Assembly: GCF_001514235.1 (NCBI RefSeq) | Contig: NZ_KQ948925.1 | Span: 373,469-437,468, forward strand | Direction of reading: 5' to 3' | Length of the DNA: 64,000 nucleotides | DNA from: Streptomyces caeruleatus | GTDB taxonomy: Bacteria > Actinomycetota > Actinomycetes > Streptomycetales > Streptomycetaceae | In this document: positions 9,577 through 18,095 of the stretch, piece after piece | How the letters are laid out: every line of letters begins with the position of its first letter | How positions within the stretch are numbered: position 1 is the stretch's first letter | Notes under the pieces: generated by a model | The model's database searches: none | Seen by the model: the letters and a program-made list of their open reading frames with translations, nothing else | Told to the model about the DNA's origin: nothing | Translations under genes and position numbers: made by a program

Positions 9577-11130
9577 TCACACGGGCCGTGTACGCCCCTC
9601 CCAGTACGGATCCCGAAGCCGCCGCTTGTACAGCTTCCCGTTGGGATCGCGCGGCATCTCGGAGACGAAGTCCACGCTCTTGGGCCGCTTGTACCCGGCG
9701 AGTCGCCCCGCGCAGTGGTCGAGGATCGTGGCGGCGAGGGCGGGGCCCGGCTCCTGGCCCGCGGCGGGTTCGACGACGGCCTTGACCTCCTCGCCCCAGT
9801 CGTCGTGGGGGATGCCGAAGGCGGCGGCGTCGGCGACGGCCGGGTGGGCGAGGAGGGCGGACTCGATCTCGGCGGGGTAGATGTTGACCCCACCGGAGAT
9901 GATCATGTCGATCTTGCGGTCGCGGAGGAAGAGGTAGCCGTCCTCGTCGAGGTAGCCGAGGTCGCCGACGGTGAAGAAGTCGCCGATGCGGTTCTTCTTC
10001 GTCTTGGCCTCGTCCTTGTGGTAGGCGAAGCCGCCGGTGTTCATCTTGAGGTAGACGGTGCCGAGTTCGCCGGGGGGAAGCCGGTTGCCGTCGTCGTCGA
10101 AGATCGCGAGTTCGCTGATCGGCCAGGCCTTGCCGACCGTGCCGGGCTTCTTCAGCCAGTCCTCGGCGGTGGCGAAGGCGCCGCCGCCCTCGCTGGCGGC
10201 GTAGTACTCCTCCACACAGGGGCCCCACCAGTCGAGCATGGCCCGCTTCACGTGGTCGGGGCAGGGGGCCGCTCCGTGGATGGCGTGCCGCATGGAGGAG
10301 ACGTCGTAGCGGGACCGTATGCCTTCCGGGAGCGCCAGCAGACGGTGGAACTGGGTGGGGACCATATGGGTGTGGGTGCAGTTGTGGGTGTCGATGAGGC
10401 GGAGCATCTCTTCCGGGGTCCATTTGTCCATCAGCACCAGGCGGTGGCCTATGTGCAGGGACGCGCCCGCGAACTGGAGTACGGCCGTGTGGTACAGCGG
10501 CGAGCAGATTAGGTGCACGTTGTCGTCGAACGGCATGATGCCGAAGATGCCGAGGAAGCCGCCGAGGTAGGACTCCTCGGGTGTCTTGCCGGACAGGGGG
10601 CGCCGGATGCCGCGCGGGCGGCCGGTGGTGCCCGAGGTGTAGTTCATGACCCAGCCGAGGGTGCGGTCGGCGGGCGCCGACTCGGGTTGTCCGTCGAGGA
10701 GTTCGGCGTACGGCCGGAAGCCCTCGATGGTGCCGATCGCGTACCGGTGGGTGCCGGGCAGGCCCGCCTCGTCGGCGGCGCGGCGGACGGGGTCGGCGAA
10801 GCGTTCGTGGGCGAGGAGCACCTTGGCGCCGGAGTCGGCGACGATCCAGGCGATCTCGGGGGCGACGAAGTGGTGGTTGACAGGGACCAGGTAGAAGCCG
10901 GCCTGGCTGGCGGCGAGGTAGGCGGTGAAGAACTCGGGGCTGTTGGGCAGGACGACGGCGAAGGCGTCACCGCGTCGCATCCCGGCCGCGCGCAGACCGT
11001 GGACGAGGCGGTTGGCGGCGGCGTGCAGCCGGGCGGCGGTCCACTGCTCGCCGTCAGCGGCGACGAGGACCGTGCGGTCGGGGTCGGCCGTGGCCTGGGC
11101 CCAGAAGCCGGTGGGGGGTGTGCTCGTCAC
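9577..11130 (-). CDS. Acyl-CoA synthetase (AMP-binding)
   Basis: 517-residue adenylate-forming CoA ligase. Motifs in order: P-loop YTSGTTGRPRG near residue 163, YYAASEGGG, the GDLGYLDEDGYLFLRDRKIDMIISGG hinge region (read in two parts), and the C-terminal PNGKLYKRR with the catalytic lysine. Start GTG 11130 lies in a GTGA overlap with the upstream monooxygenase gene stop and follows GGAAGGAG, so the two are translationally coupled. The stop is only 2 nt from the stop of the converging LuxR gene. The pairing suggests activation of an acid in the same catabolic route as the monooxygenase. Confidence 0.92.
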   Translation of the reverse strand: MTSTPPTGFWAQATADPDRTVLVAADGEQWTAARLHAAANRLVHGLRAAGMRRGDAFAVVLPNSPEFFTAYLAASQAGFYLVPVNHHFVAPEIAWIVADSGAKVLLAHERFADPVRRAADEAGLPGTHRYAIGTIEGFRPYAELLDGQPESAPADRTLGWVMNYTSGTTGRPRGIRRPLSGKTPEESYLGGFLGIFGIMPFDDNVHLICSPLYHTAVLQFAGASLHIGHRLVLMDKWTPEEMLRLIDTHNCTHTHMVPTQFHRLLALPEGIRSRYDVSSMRHAIHGAAPCPDHVKRAMLDWWGPCVEEYYAASEGGGAFATAEDWLKKPGTVGKAWPISELAIFDDDGNRLPPGELGTVYLKMNTGGFAYHKDEAKTKKNRIGDFFTVGDLGYLDEDGYLFLRDRKIDMIISGGVNIYPAEIESALLAHPAVADAAAFGIPHDDWGEEVKAVVEPAAGQEPGPALAATILDHCAGRLAGYKRPKSVDFVSEMPRDPNGKLYKRRLRDPYWEGRTRPV

Positions 11131-12251
11131 TGGCTGCTCCTTCCGGCTATGCGGTTGATGCGGTCGACGGACCGCTCGAAGCCGCGGGTGAGGTCGTCGA
11201 AGACGGCCTGGACGCTGCGCTCGCTGTTCATCCGGCCGACGATCTGCCCGACGGGCGTGCCGAGCAGCGGCCCGACCTCGTACTTCTGGATCCGGGAGAC
11301 GGCTTCGGCGACCAGGAGGCCCTGGAGCGGCATGGGGAGGGTGCCGGGCCCGTTCGGGTCGTCCCAGGCGTCGGTCCACTCGGTGCGCAGTTGGCGTGCG
11401 GGTTTGCCGGTGAGGGCGCGGGAGCGCACCGTGTCGCCGGAGCCGGCGGCGAGCAGCTTCTCGGTCAGCGCGGATGAATGCAGGTCCGCCTCCGTGGTGG
11501 TCAGCCATATGGAGCCCAGCCACACACCTTGGGCGCCGAGTGTGAGTGCGGCCGCCACCTGTGGGCCGCTTCCGATCCCGCCGGCCGCCAGCACGGGCAG
11601 GGGGTCGACCGCTTCCACCACCTCGGGGGTGAGCACCATGGAGGCGATGTCGCCGGTGTGGCCGCCCGCCTCGTAGCCCTGGGCCACCACGATGTCGATG
11701 CCCGCCTCCTGGTGCTTGCGGGCGTGCCGGGCGCTGCCCGCGAGGGCGGCGACGAGCACGCCCCGGTCGTGGGCGCGCGCCACGACGTCCGCGGGCGGCG
11801 AGCCGAGGGCGTTGGCGAGCAGCTTGATCGGGTAGTCGAAGGCGACGTCGAGCTGGGTGCGGGCGACCTGTTCCATCCATCCGGTGATGCGCCAGCCGGC
11901 CGCTTCCCCCTCGGCCAGCTCGGGTACGCCGTACTTGGCGAGGGTGTCCTTGACGAACTGCCGGTGGCCTTCCGGGATCATCGCCTCGACGTCGGCCTCC
12001 GTCAGTGTTTGATCGTTCGGGGCCTCGACCTTCTTCGCGGGCATGACGACGTCCAGGCCGTAGGGCCGGCCGTCGACATGCGCCTCGATCCAGTCGAGGT
12101 CGCGTTTGAGGTCGTCGGGTGCGGTGTAGCGGACCGCGCCGAGCACTCCGAAGCCGCCGGCCCGACTGATGGCCGCTGCGACGGCGGGGAACGGCGTGAA
12201 GCCGAAGATGGCGTGCTCGACTCCGAGTTTCTTGCTCAGCTCCGTCTGCAT
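11127..12251 (-). CDS. Nitronate monooxygenase family flavoprotein
   Basis: 374-residue FMN-dependent TIM-barrel enzyme of the nitronate monooxygenase/2-nitropropane dioxygenase family. It shows the early GGFGVLGA loop, the AQGYEAGGHTG signature near residues 190-200, and the phosphate-binding VLAAGGIGSG segment. Many actinobacterial members are annotated this way without a known substrate; some act in lipid or steroid catabolism rather than on nitroalkanes. First gene of a two-gene operon with the acyl-CoA ligase (4-nt overlap). Confidence 0.88.
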   Translation of the reverse strand: MQTELSKKLGVEHAIFGFTPFPAVAAAISRAGGFGVLGAVRYTAPDDLKRDLDWIEAHVDGRPYGLDVVMPAKKVEAPNDQTLTEADVEAMIPEGHRQFVKDTLAKYGVPELAEGEAAGWRITGWMEQVARTQLDVAFDYPIKLLANALGSPPADVVARAHDRGVLVAALAGSARHARKHQEAGIDIVVAQGYEAGGHTGDIASMVLTPEVVEAVDPLPVLAAGGIGSGPQVAAALTLGAQGVWLGSIWLTTTEADLHSSALTEKLLAAGSGDTVRSRALTGKPARQLRTEWTDAWDDPNGPGTLPMPLQGLLVAEAVSRIQKYEVGPLLGTPVGQIVGRMNSERSVQAVFDDLTRGFERSVDRINRIAGRSSQ

Positions 12252-12330
12252 GGGCGCAGGATGCCGCAGTCCTCCGGACGACGGAAGGCCTTTCCTGATA
12301 GACCGTCAGATCTCTTGGGCGAACGCCCCG

Positions 12331-12394
12331 TTGACACACTCCTCGCCTGACACGAAAGTTTCACCACGCAAGGTGATCCCGGAAAGATACTTTC
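12331..12394 (+). promoter_or_regulatory. Promoter with two palindromic operator-like sites
   Basis: A TTGACA -35-like hexamer lies at 12331-12336. Overlapping the expected -10 zone is GAAAGTTTC (12354-12362). GAAAG-ATA-CTTTC follows at 12382-12394. The centres are 30 bp apart, about three helical turns, on the same face of the helix. Between them TCACC and GGTGA form another short inverted repeat. The ribosome site GGGAGG follows at 12408. GAAA/TTTC palindromes are described near some Streptomyces sugar-utilisation genes; the regulator here is unknown. Confidence 0.45.
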
Positions 12395-12419
12395 AGCCTG
12401 CGCGGCGGGAGGAACCTCG

Positions 12420-14192
12420 ATGACCGAGGGCAGAAGAGGACTGACCAGGCGTCAACTCACCAAGGGAGCACTGGCTTTGGGCGGCGGATTGGCCTTCGCG
12501 CCCCTGCCGGCCGGACCCGCGGCGGCCGCCGCCTCCTCCGCTGGCCGCACCACCCTGCGCCACGGCTCCCCCGAACGCGCCGGTCTTCTCCCCGCGCCCC
12601 TCCGCCGCCTGGTCACCGACGCCGAGAGGTTCCTCGGCCCCTCCCCCGCGCACCCCTGGTACGCGGGCGCCGTCCTGCTCGCCGGGCGGGGCGGCACCGT
12701 GGCGCTGCACGAGCCCATCGGGATGGCGGTGCGGTATCGGGCGTACGACGAGAAGACCGACACCGGGGTCGAGTTCCCGGCCGAGCAGCAGATCCCGATG
12801 GCCGGGGACACCGTCTTCGACCTGGCCTCGGTGTCCAAGCTGTTCACCTCGGTCCTCGCGGTGCAGCAGATCGAGCGGGGCGCGCTGGCGCTGGAGGCGA
12901 CCGTAGCCTCGTACCTCCCGGACTTCGGCCGCTCCGGCAAGCAGGACATCACGATCCGTCAGCTGCTCACGCACACCTCGGGGTTCCGCGCCTGGATCCC
13001 GCTGTACGCCGCGCCGACGTACGAGGGGAAGCTCGAACTCATCTGGAACGAGACACCGTTGAACCCTCCGGGCAGCACGTACCTCTACTCGGATCTGAAC
13101 CTGATCTCCCTCCAGCTGGTCCTGGAGACGATCACCGGCCGCCGTCTCGACACCCTCCTGCACGACGAGATCACCGGCCCGCTCGGCATGCGCAGGACCC
13201 GCTACAACCCGCCGGCCGCCTGGAAGGAGAAGATCGCGGCCACCGAGGACGCCCGCAGGCCCTGGTCCGGCCTGGACCGGGGGCTCGTGTGGGGCGAGGT
13301 GCACGACGAGAACGCCTTCAGCCTCGGCGGAGTCGCCGGCCACGCGGGGGTGTTCTCGAACGCGTGGGACCTCGCGGTCCTCGGCCGGACGCTGCTCAAC
13401 GGCGGGTCCTACGGCAGGCGTCGCATCCTGGAGCCGGAGTCGGTGGAGCTGATGTTCACCGACTTCAACACCGCCTTCCCGGGCGACGAGCACGGCCTCG
13501 GCTTCGAGCTCTACCAGCACTGGTACATGGGCGCCATGGCCACCCCGCGCACGGCCGGGCACACCGGCTTCACCGGCACCTCCCTGGTGCTGGACCCGAC
13601 GACCGACTCGTTCCTCGTCGTGCTCGGCAACTCGGTTCACCCGGTGCGCGGTTGGCGGTCCGGTTCCGCGCCGCGGGTCGCGGCCGCCGACAACATGGCG
13701 CGCGCCGTACCGGTTCGCCCGCGCGACGGCCGTACCGCATGGTTCTCGGGCATGGCGACCGCCACCACCGCGGCCCTCGCGCTCCCCGCCCTCGACACGT
13801 CCGCAGGTGACGCGTGTCTGCACTGTGCCCTGTGGTGGGACACCGAACCCCGGGCGGACCTCCTCGCCCTGGAGTCCACGACGGACGGCGGAGCGACCTG
13901 GCAGCCGCTCCCCTTCACGACCACCCGCCACGGCGAGCGACCGCAGGACCACCCGGGCGGCACGGTCACCGGCTGGTCGGGCCGCGTCTGGCACCGACTC
14001 ACGGCCCGGCTCCCGGCGCACCGGCAGCTGGCGCTCCGCTGGCGGTACGCCACCGACCGGCTGTACGTGGGCCGTGGTGCGTACGTGGACGGCCTGCGCG
14101 TCGAGGCGGCGGACCGCGTCCTCTTCGACGAGGCCCGGCCGGCGGACGCGGCCCGCATCACGCCGAGCGGCTGGGCTGCCTCCGCCGACTGA
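12420..14192 (+). CDS. Tat-exported serine hydrolase, beta-lactamase/DD-peptidase fold
   Basis: 590-residue exported protein. It begins with a twin-arginine signal (TRRQLTKGALALGGG). Penicillin-binding/class C beta-lactamase motifs are present: SVSK (Ser137, Lys140), YSD with Tyr223, and HTG (His381-Gly383). A roughly 150-residue C-terminal part rich in beta strands and Trp may be a binding module. Such proteins include esterases, DD-peptidases and amidohydrolases; beta-lactam resistance is not implied. ATG 12420 is preceded by GGGAGGAA. It converges with the FAD oxidoreductase (18 nt between stops). Confidence 0.87.
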   Translation: MTEGRRGLTRRQLTKGALALGGGLAFAPLPAGPAAAAASSAGRTTLRHGSPERAGLLPAPLRRLVTDAERFLGPSPAHPWYAGAVLLAGRGGTVALHEPIGMAVRYRAYDEKTDTGVEFPAEQQIPMAGDTVFDLASVSKLFTSVLAVQQIERGALALEATVASYLPDFGRSGKQDITIRQLLTHTSGFRAWIPLYAAPTYEGKLELIWNETPLNPPGSTYLYSDLNLISLQLVLETITGRRLDTLLHDEITGPLGMRRTRYNPPAAWKEKIAATEDARRPWSGLDRGLVWGEVHDENAFSLGGVAGHAGVFSNAWDLAVLGRTLLNGGSYGRRRILEPESVELMFTDFNTAFPGDEHGLGFELYQHWYMGAMATPRTAGHTGFTGTSLVLDPTTDSFLVVLGNSVHPVRGWRSGSAPRVAAADNMARAVPVRPRDGRTAWFSGMATATTAALALPALDTSAGDACLHCALWWDTEPRADLLALESTTDGGATWQPLPFTTTRHGERPQDHPGGTVTGWSGRVWHRLTARLPAHRQLALRWRYATDRLYVGRGAYVDGLRVEAADRVLFDEARPADAARITPSGWAASAD

Positions 14193-14210
14193 CCGCCGTC
14201 CGACCGCCCG

Positions 14211-15788
14211 TCAGTCGGCGGGCCGCTCCAGCACCGCCATCGCCGCGTTGTGCCCCGGCACCCCGCTCACCCCTCCCCCGCGCACCGCGCCCGCCCCGCA
14301 GAGCAGCACGTTGGCGTGGGAGGTCTCCACGCCCCAGCGGCCGGTGTCCTCCTGGGCGTACGGCCAGGCCAGCTCGCGGTGGAAGATGTTGCCGCCGGGC
14401 AGGCGTAGGTCGCGGTCCAGGTCCAGCGGGGTCTTCGCCTCGACGCAGGGGCGGCCGTCGGCGTCGGTGGCCAGACAGTCGGCGATCGGCTCGGCGAGAT
14501 GGGTGTCGAGCTGGGCCAGCGTCGACTTCAGCAGTTCGTCGCGTACGGCGTCGTTGTCGCGCTCGAAGAGCCGGGCCGGGGTGTGCAGGCCGAACAGGGT
14601 GAGGGTCTGGTAGCCCTGGGAGACGAGGTCGGGGCCGAGGATCGACGGGTCGGTCAGCGAGTGGCAGTAGATCTCGGACGGCGGCGCGGCGGGAAGTTCG
14701 CCGGCGGCGGCCTGGGCGTGGGCCGCGGCCAGCTGGTCGTAGCCCTCGGCGATGTGGAAGGTGCCGGCGAACGCCTCACGCGGGTCCACGGAGGTGTCGC
14801 GCAGCCGGGGCAGGCGCTTGAGCAGCATGTTCACCTTGAGCTGGGCGCCCTCGGCGGGGGCCGGGGGTGTGTCGCCGGTGAGGTCGGCCAGTTCCCGCGG
14901 GGAGGCGTTGACCAGGACGTGCCGGGCGGTGGCGACGCCCTCGCCGTCGGCCGTGCGGTAGGTGACCTCGGCCGTACGGCCGTCCGTGTCGATCCGTACC
15001 GCGTCGTGCCCGGTGACGAGGTCCGCGCCCGCCTGGCGGGCCGCCGCGGCCAGGGCGTCGGTGAGGGCGCCCATGCCGCCGACGGGGACGTCCCAGGCGC
15101 CGGTGCCGCCGCCGATCACGTGGTAGAGGAAGCAGCGGTTCTGCTTGAGCGAGGTGTCGTGGGCGTCGGCGAACGTGCCGATCAGGGCGTCCGTCAGGAC
15201 CACGCCCCGCACCAGGTCGTCCGTGAACCGGTCCTCGATCGCGACGCCGATCGGCTCCTCGAAGAGGGTCCGCCAGGCGTCCTCGTCGTCCACCCGGCGG
15301 CGCAGTTCCGCGCGGCTCGGCAGCGGTTCGGTGAGCGTCGGGAAGACCCGCTGGGCGACCTCGCCGGTCATGGCGTAGAAGCGCTGCCAGGCCGCGTACT
15401 CGCGCTCGCCGCCGGTCAGTCGTTCGAAGGCCTCCCGGGTGCGCCGTTCGCCGCCGCCCACGAGCAGTCCGGTCGGGCGTCCGTCCCGCTCCACGGGGGT
15501 GTAGGAGGAGACGTCGCGCGTACGGACCCGGAAGTCCAGGCCCAGGTCCCGCACGATCTTCTTCGGCAGCAGGCTGACGAGGTACGAGTAGCGGGAGAGC
15601 CGGGCGTCGACGCCACTGAAGGGCCGCGTGGAGACGGCGGCGCCCCCCGTGTGGTCCAGCCGCTCCAGCACCAGCACGGACCGCCCGGCCCGCGCCAGAT
15701 AGGCGGCGGCGACCAGGCCGTTGTGGCCTCCGCCGACGATGACGGCGTCGTACGTGCGGCTTGCGGGGCTTCCCTCGCGTGTAGGCAT
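14211..15788 (-). CDS. FAD-dependent oxidoreductase, phytoene-desaturase-like
   Basis: 525-residue flavoprotein of the NAD(P)/FAD amine-oxidase/phytoene dehydrogenase superfamily. The Rossmann dinucleotide motif VIVGGGHNGLVAAAYLARAG starts near residue 15, and the C-terminal FAD contact region CGAGAVRGGGVSGVPGHNAA is present. The overall length and motifs match PYROXD2-like proteins more than carotenoid desaturases. ATG 15788 is preferred; an upstream GTG at 15803 would be followed by a TTA codon and lacks a ribosome site. It lies 54 nt after the kinase gene on the same strand and may be the last gene of that transcript. Confidence 0.85.
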   Translation of the reverse strand: MPTREGSPASRTYDAVIVGGGHNGLVAAAYLARAGRSVLVLERLDHTGGAAVSTRPFSGVDARLSRYSYLVSLLPKKIVRDLGLDFRVRTRDVSSYTPVERDGRPTGLLVGGGERRTREAFERLTGGEREYAAWQRFYAMTGEVAQRVFPTLTEPLPSRAELRRRVDDEDAWRTLFEEPIGVAIEDRFTDDLVRGVVLTDALIGTFADAHDTSLKQNRCFLYHVIGGGTGAWDVPVGGMGALTDALAAAARQAGADLVTGHDAVRIDTDGRTAEVTYRTADGEGVATARHVLVNASPRELADLTGDTPPAPAEGAQLKVNMLLKRLPRLRDTSVDPREAFAGTFHIAEGYDQLAAAHAQAAAGELPAAPPSEIYCHSLTDPSILGPDLVSQGYQTLTLFGLHTPARLFERDNDAVRDELLKSTLAQLDTHLAEPIADCLATDADGRPCVEAKTPLDLDRDLRLPGGNIFHRELAWPYAQEDTGRWGVETSHANVLLCGAGAVRGGGVSGVPGHNAAMAVLERPAD

Positions 15789-15842
15789 GGTTCTTCGTAA
15801 CACGTGATGATCTAGGTCGGCCAGACGTGCGGGCGTCCGGAG

Positions 15843-18095
15843 TCAGGGCCCGCCGGCCGCCGCCCACTGCTGCCGCAGCACCGCCACCCTCCGGTACAGC
15901 TCGACCGCTTCCACCTCCCGCCCGAGCTGCTGGAGGCAGTGGGCCTCGTCGTTACGGCTGGCGAGGGTGTCGAGGTGGTCGGCGCCCAGGACGCGTTCGC
16001 GGGCGGCGGCGACCCTGCGGTACTCGGTGAGCGCGTCCGGCCAGCGGCCGAGCCAGCCGAGGCTCACGGCGACCTCGCGGCGGCTGACCAGGGTGTCCGG
16101 GTGGTCGGGGCCGAGCACGCGCTCGCGGATCGCGCACACGTCACGGGACTCGGCGAGGGCCTCCTCCCAGTGGCCGAGGCGGCCGAGGTTGACGCCGAGG
16201 CCGTGGCGGGCGCGGAGGGTCTCGGGGTGGGCGGGACCGTGGACGCGGGTGCGGTCGCCGATCAGGTCGCGGTAGAGCTGGAGCGCCTCCGCGCTGCAGC
16301 CGAGGCGGCCGAGGCTGATGCCGACCTCGTAGCGGGCGGCGAGGGTGTCGGGGTGGTCGGGACCGAGGGCCTGGACGCGGGCTTCGGCGACCTCGCGGTA
16401 GGTCTGCAGGGCCTCGGACCAGCGTCCCAACTGGCCCAGGGCATAGGCGACTTCGTAGCGGGTGACCAGCGTGTCGGGGTGCTGCGGACCGAGGACGCGG
16501 GCGCGGGCGGCGGCGACCTCGACGGCCATCCGGTACGAGTCCTCCAGCCGGCCGAGCCTGCTGAGGTTGAAGGCGAGGTTGTGACGGCAGCGCAGGGTGT
16601 CGGGGTGGTCGGCGCCCATCGCGCTCTCCCGTGCCGTCAGGACGGACGTGTAGACCTGGTGCGCGTCGAAGTGGCGGCCCAACTGGCCGAGGACGTACGC
16701 CATTTCCTGCCGGGCGGCGAGGGTGTCGGGGTGGTCGGGGCCGAGGGCGAGGCTGCGGACGCGGGCGACGTGTTTGTACTCGCGCAGGGCGTCGGCGGCG
16801 CGGCCCGTGCGGCTGAGGGTGAAGGCGAGTTCGTAGCGGCTGGCGAGGGTTTCCGGGTGGTCGGGGCCGAGGAGGTGTTCGCGTTCGGCGGCGACCGCGC
16901 GGTGCACCTCGCCGGCCTCGGTCCAGCGGCCCAGCCGGCCCAGGCTCAGCCCGGCGTTGTGCCGTCCGGCCAGCGCGGTGAGCCTCGCGGCGGACGGGGC
17001 GGGCGGCCCGTCGGGGGCGGCGGTCCCGTCGGGGCGGCCGGTGGTCGGGCGGGGGATCCACTCTCCGGTGAGGCCGGCCGCGGCGTCCGGCGGTGTGGTG
17101 CGCAGTCCGGTGCCGGTGGCCTTGTGGCCGGTGGTCATGCCACGGGTCCAGGACGGCAGGCGGGGCGTGCGGGCCACGGTCGCCGGGGGCGTGAGGTCGG
17201 GCAGGTCGGGCTGGGGGGTCACGACGGTCGGCACGTACGCCGGTGTCGTGCGGCCCAGACCGATCCGGCGGCCCAACTCGCGTCCGTCGTGCGGGCGTTC
17301 CTCGGGGCGTTTGGCGAGCAGGTCGAGGATGACCTGCTCGAAGTACTCGGGCAGCTCGGCGCGGTGGCTGCGCGGCGGGCGGGGCGGGGTGTCGCGGTGG
17401 CCGACGAGGATCGCCCAGGGGTCGTCGAGGTCGAACGGCGGTACCCCGGTGGCGATCTCGTAGAGCACGCAGCCCAGCGAGTACAGGTCGCTGCGCTGGT
17501 CCACCTCGTCCCCGCCGATCTGCTCCGGCGACATGTAGTGCGGGGTGCCCATGGCGATGCCGGTGCCGGTCAGCCGGGAGGTGAAGCCGATGTCGTGGGC
17601 GAGACGCGCTATGCCGAAGTCGCAGATCTTCACCGTGCCGTCGGCGAGCCGCATGATGTTCGCGGGCTTCAGGTCGCGGTGCACGATGCCCTGCTGGTGG
17701 GTGTAGGCGAGGGCGGCGGCGACCTGGTCGGCGATCTCGACGACGTCCGGGACGGGCAGCGGGTGGTGCTTGTTGTCCTCTAGGAGCTGGCTGAGGTTGC
17801 GGCCCTGGAGCAGCTCCATGACCAGGAACAGGACCCCGTCGGACTCCCCGAAGTCATGGACGACGGTCACGCCGCGGTGCTGGAGCGCCGCGGCCACCCG
17901 GGCCTCGCGGCGAAACCGTTCCCGCAGGACACGCGTGAACGAGTGGTCGTGCTGCGGTCCCAGCGGCTTGAGGCACTTCACGGCGACATGCCGGCCGAGC
18001 GACTCGTCGCGCGCACGCCACACCTCGCCCATACCGCCGCGCCCGATCGGATCGAGCAGCCGGTACCGGCCCTGGATCAGCCTGCTGTCCCCCAT
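15843..18095 (-). CDS. Ser/Thr protein kinase with C-terminal TPR repeats
   Basis: 750-residue Hanks-type kinase. Catalytic domain at residues 10-280: glycine loop GRGGMGEV, Lys40 (VAVK), HRDLKPAN with Asp141, DFG at 159-161, and SPEQ. A Pro/Thr-rich linker follows (about 290-370). The rest is nine helical units of 42 residues with the pattern GPDHPDTLxxR ... LGRLGRWxEAL, the kinesin-light-chain type of tetratricopeptide repeat. No membrane segment is seen, so it should be cytosolic, unlike PknB-type receptors; the repeats probably bind partner proteins. ATG 18095 lies inside the end of the MpaB-like gene (19-nt overlap), so the kinase is likely coupled to the acyl-CoA dehydrogenase/MpaB operon. 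Confidence 0.92.
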   Translation of the reverse strand: MGDSRLIQGRYRLLDPIGRGGMGEVWRARDESLGRHVAVKCLKPLGPQHDHSFTRVLRERFRREARVAAALQHRGVTVVHDFGESDGVLFLVMELLQGRNLSQLLEDNKHHPLPVPDVVEIADQVAAALAYTHQQGIVHRDLKPANIMRLADGTVKICDFGIARLAHDIGFTSRLTGTGIAMGTPHYMSPEQIGGDEVDQRSDLYSLGCVLYEIATGVPPFDLDDPWAILVGHRDTPPRPPRSHRAELPEYFEQVILDLLAKRPEERPHDGRELGRRIGLGRTTPAYVPTVVTPQPDLPDLTPPATVARTPRLPSWTRGMTTGHKATGTGLRTTPPDAAAGLTGEWIPRPTTGRPDGTAAPDGPPAPSAARLTALAGRHNAGLSLGRLGRWTEAGEVHRAVAAEREHLLGPDHPETLASRYELAFTLSRTGRAADALREYKHVARVRSLALGPDHPDTLAARQEMAYVLGQLGRHFDAHQVYTSVLTARESAMGADHPDTLRCRHNLAFNLSRLGRLEDSYRMAVEVAAARARVLGPQHPDTLVTRYEVAYALGQLGRWSEALQTYREVAEARVQALGPDHPDTLAARYEVGISLGRLGCSAEALQLYRDLIGDRTRVHGPAHPETLRARHGLGVNLGRLGHWEEALAESRDVCAIRERVLGPDHPDTLVSRREVAVSLGWLGRWPDALTEYRRVAAARERVLGADHLDTLASRNDEAHCLQQLGREVEAVELYRRVAVLRQQWAAAGGP
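15849..16985 (-). repeat. Nine 126-bp coding repeats (42-residue TPR units)
   Basis: The 3' half of the kinase gene has a strict 126-bp period. Each unit begins with a codon block for G-P/A-D/Q/A-H and continues TL..R, then LG.LGR, then EAL..Y..V...R. Eight units keep the GxxHxxTL core; the first lacks it. Unit ends are divergent enough that this is ancient duplication of protein domains and not recent slippage, although neighbouring units share long G/C blocks that could recombine. Confidence 0.85.

Noticed and set aside
9577..12251. Inclusion of the nitronate monooxygenase/CoA ligase pair in the terpene cluster
   Set aside because: It converges on the LuxR gene with separate promoters and has a catabolic signature.
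12420..14192. Beta-lactamase resistance gene
   Set aside because: It has the SxxK/YxD/HTG motifs of a broad hydrolase family, a Tat signal and an extra C-terminal domain; no feature singles out beta-lactam hydrolysis.
15788..15803. TTA codon after an upstream GTG start of the FAD oxidoreductase
   Set aside because: ATG 15788 is the better start, so the TTA would be untranslated.
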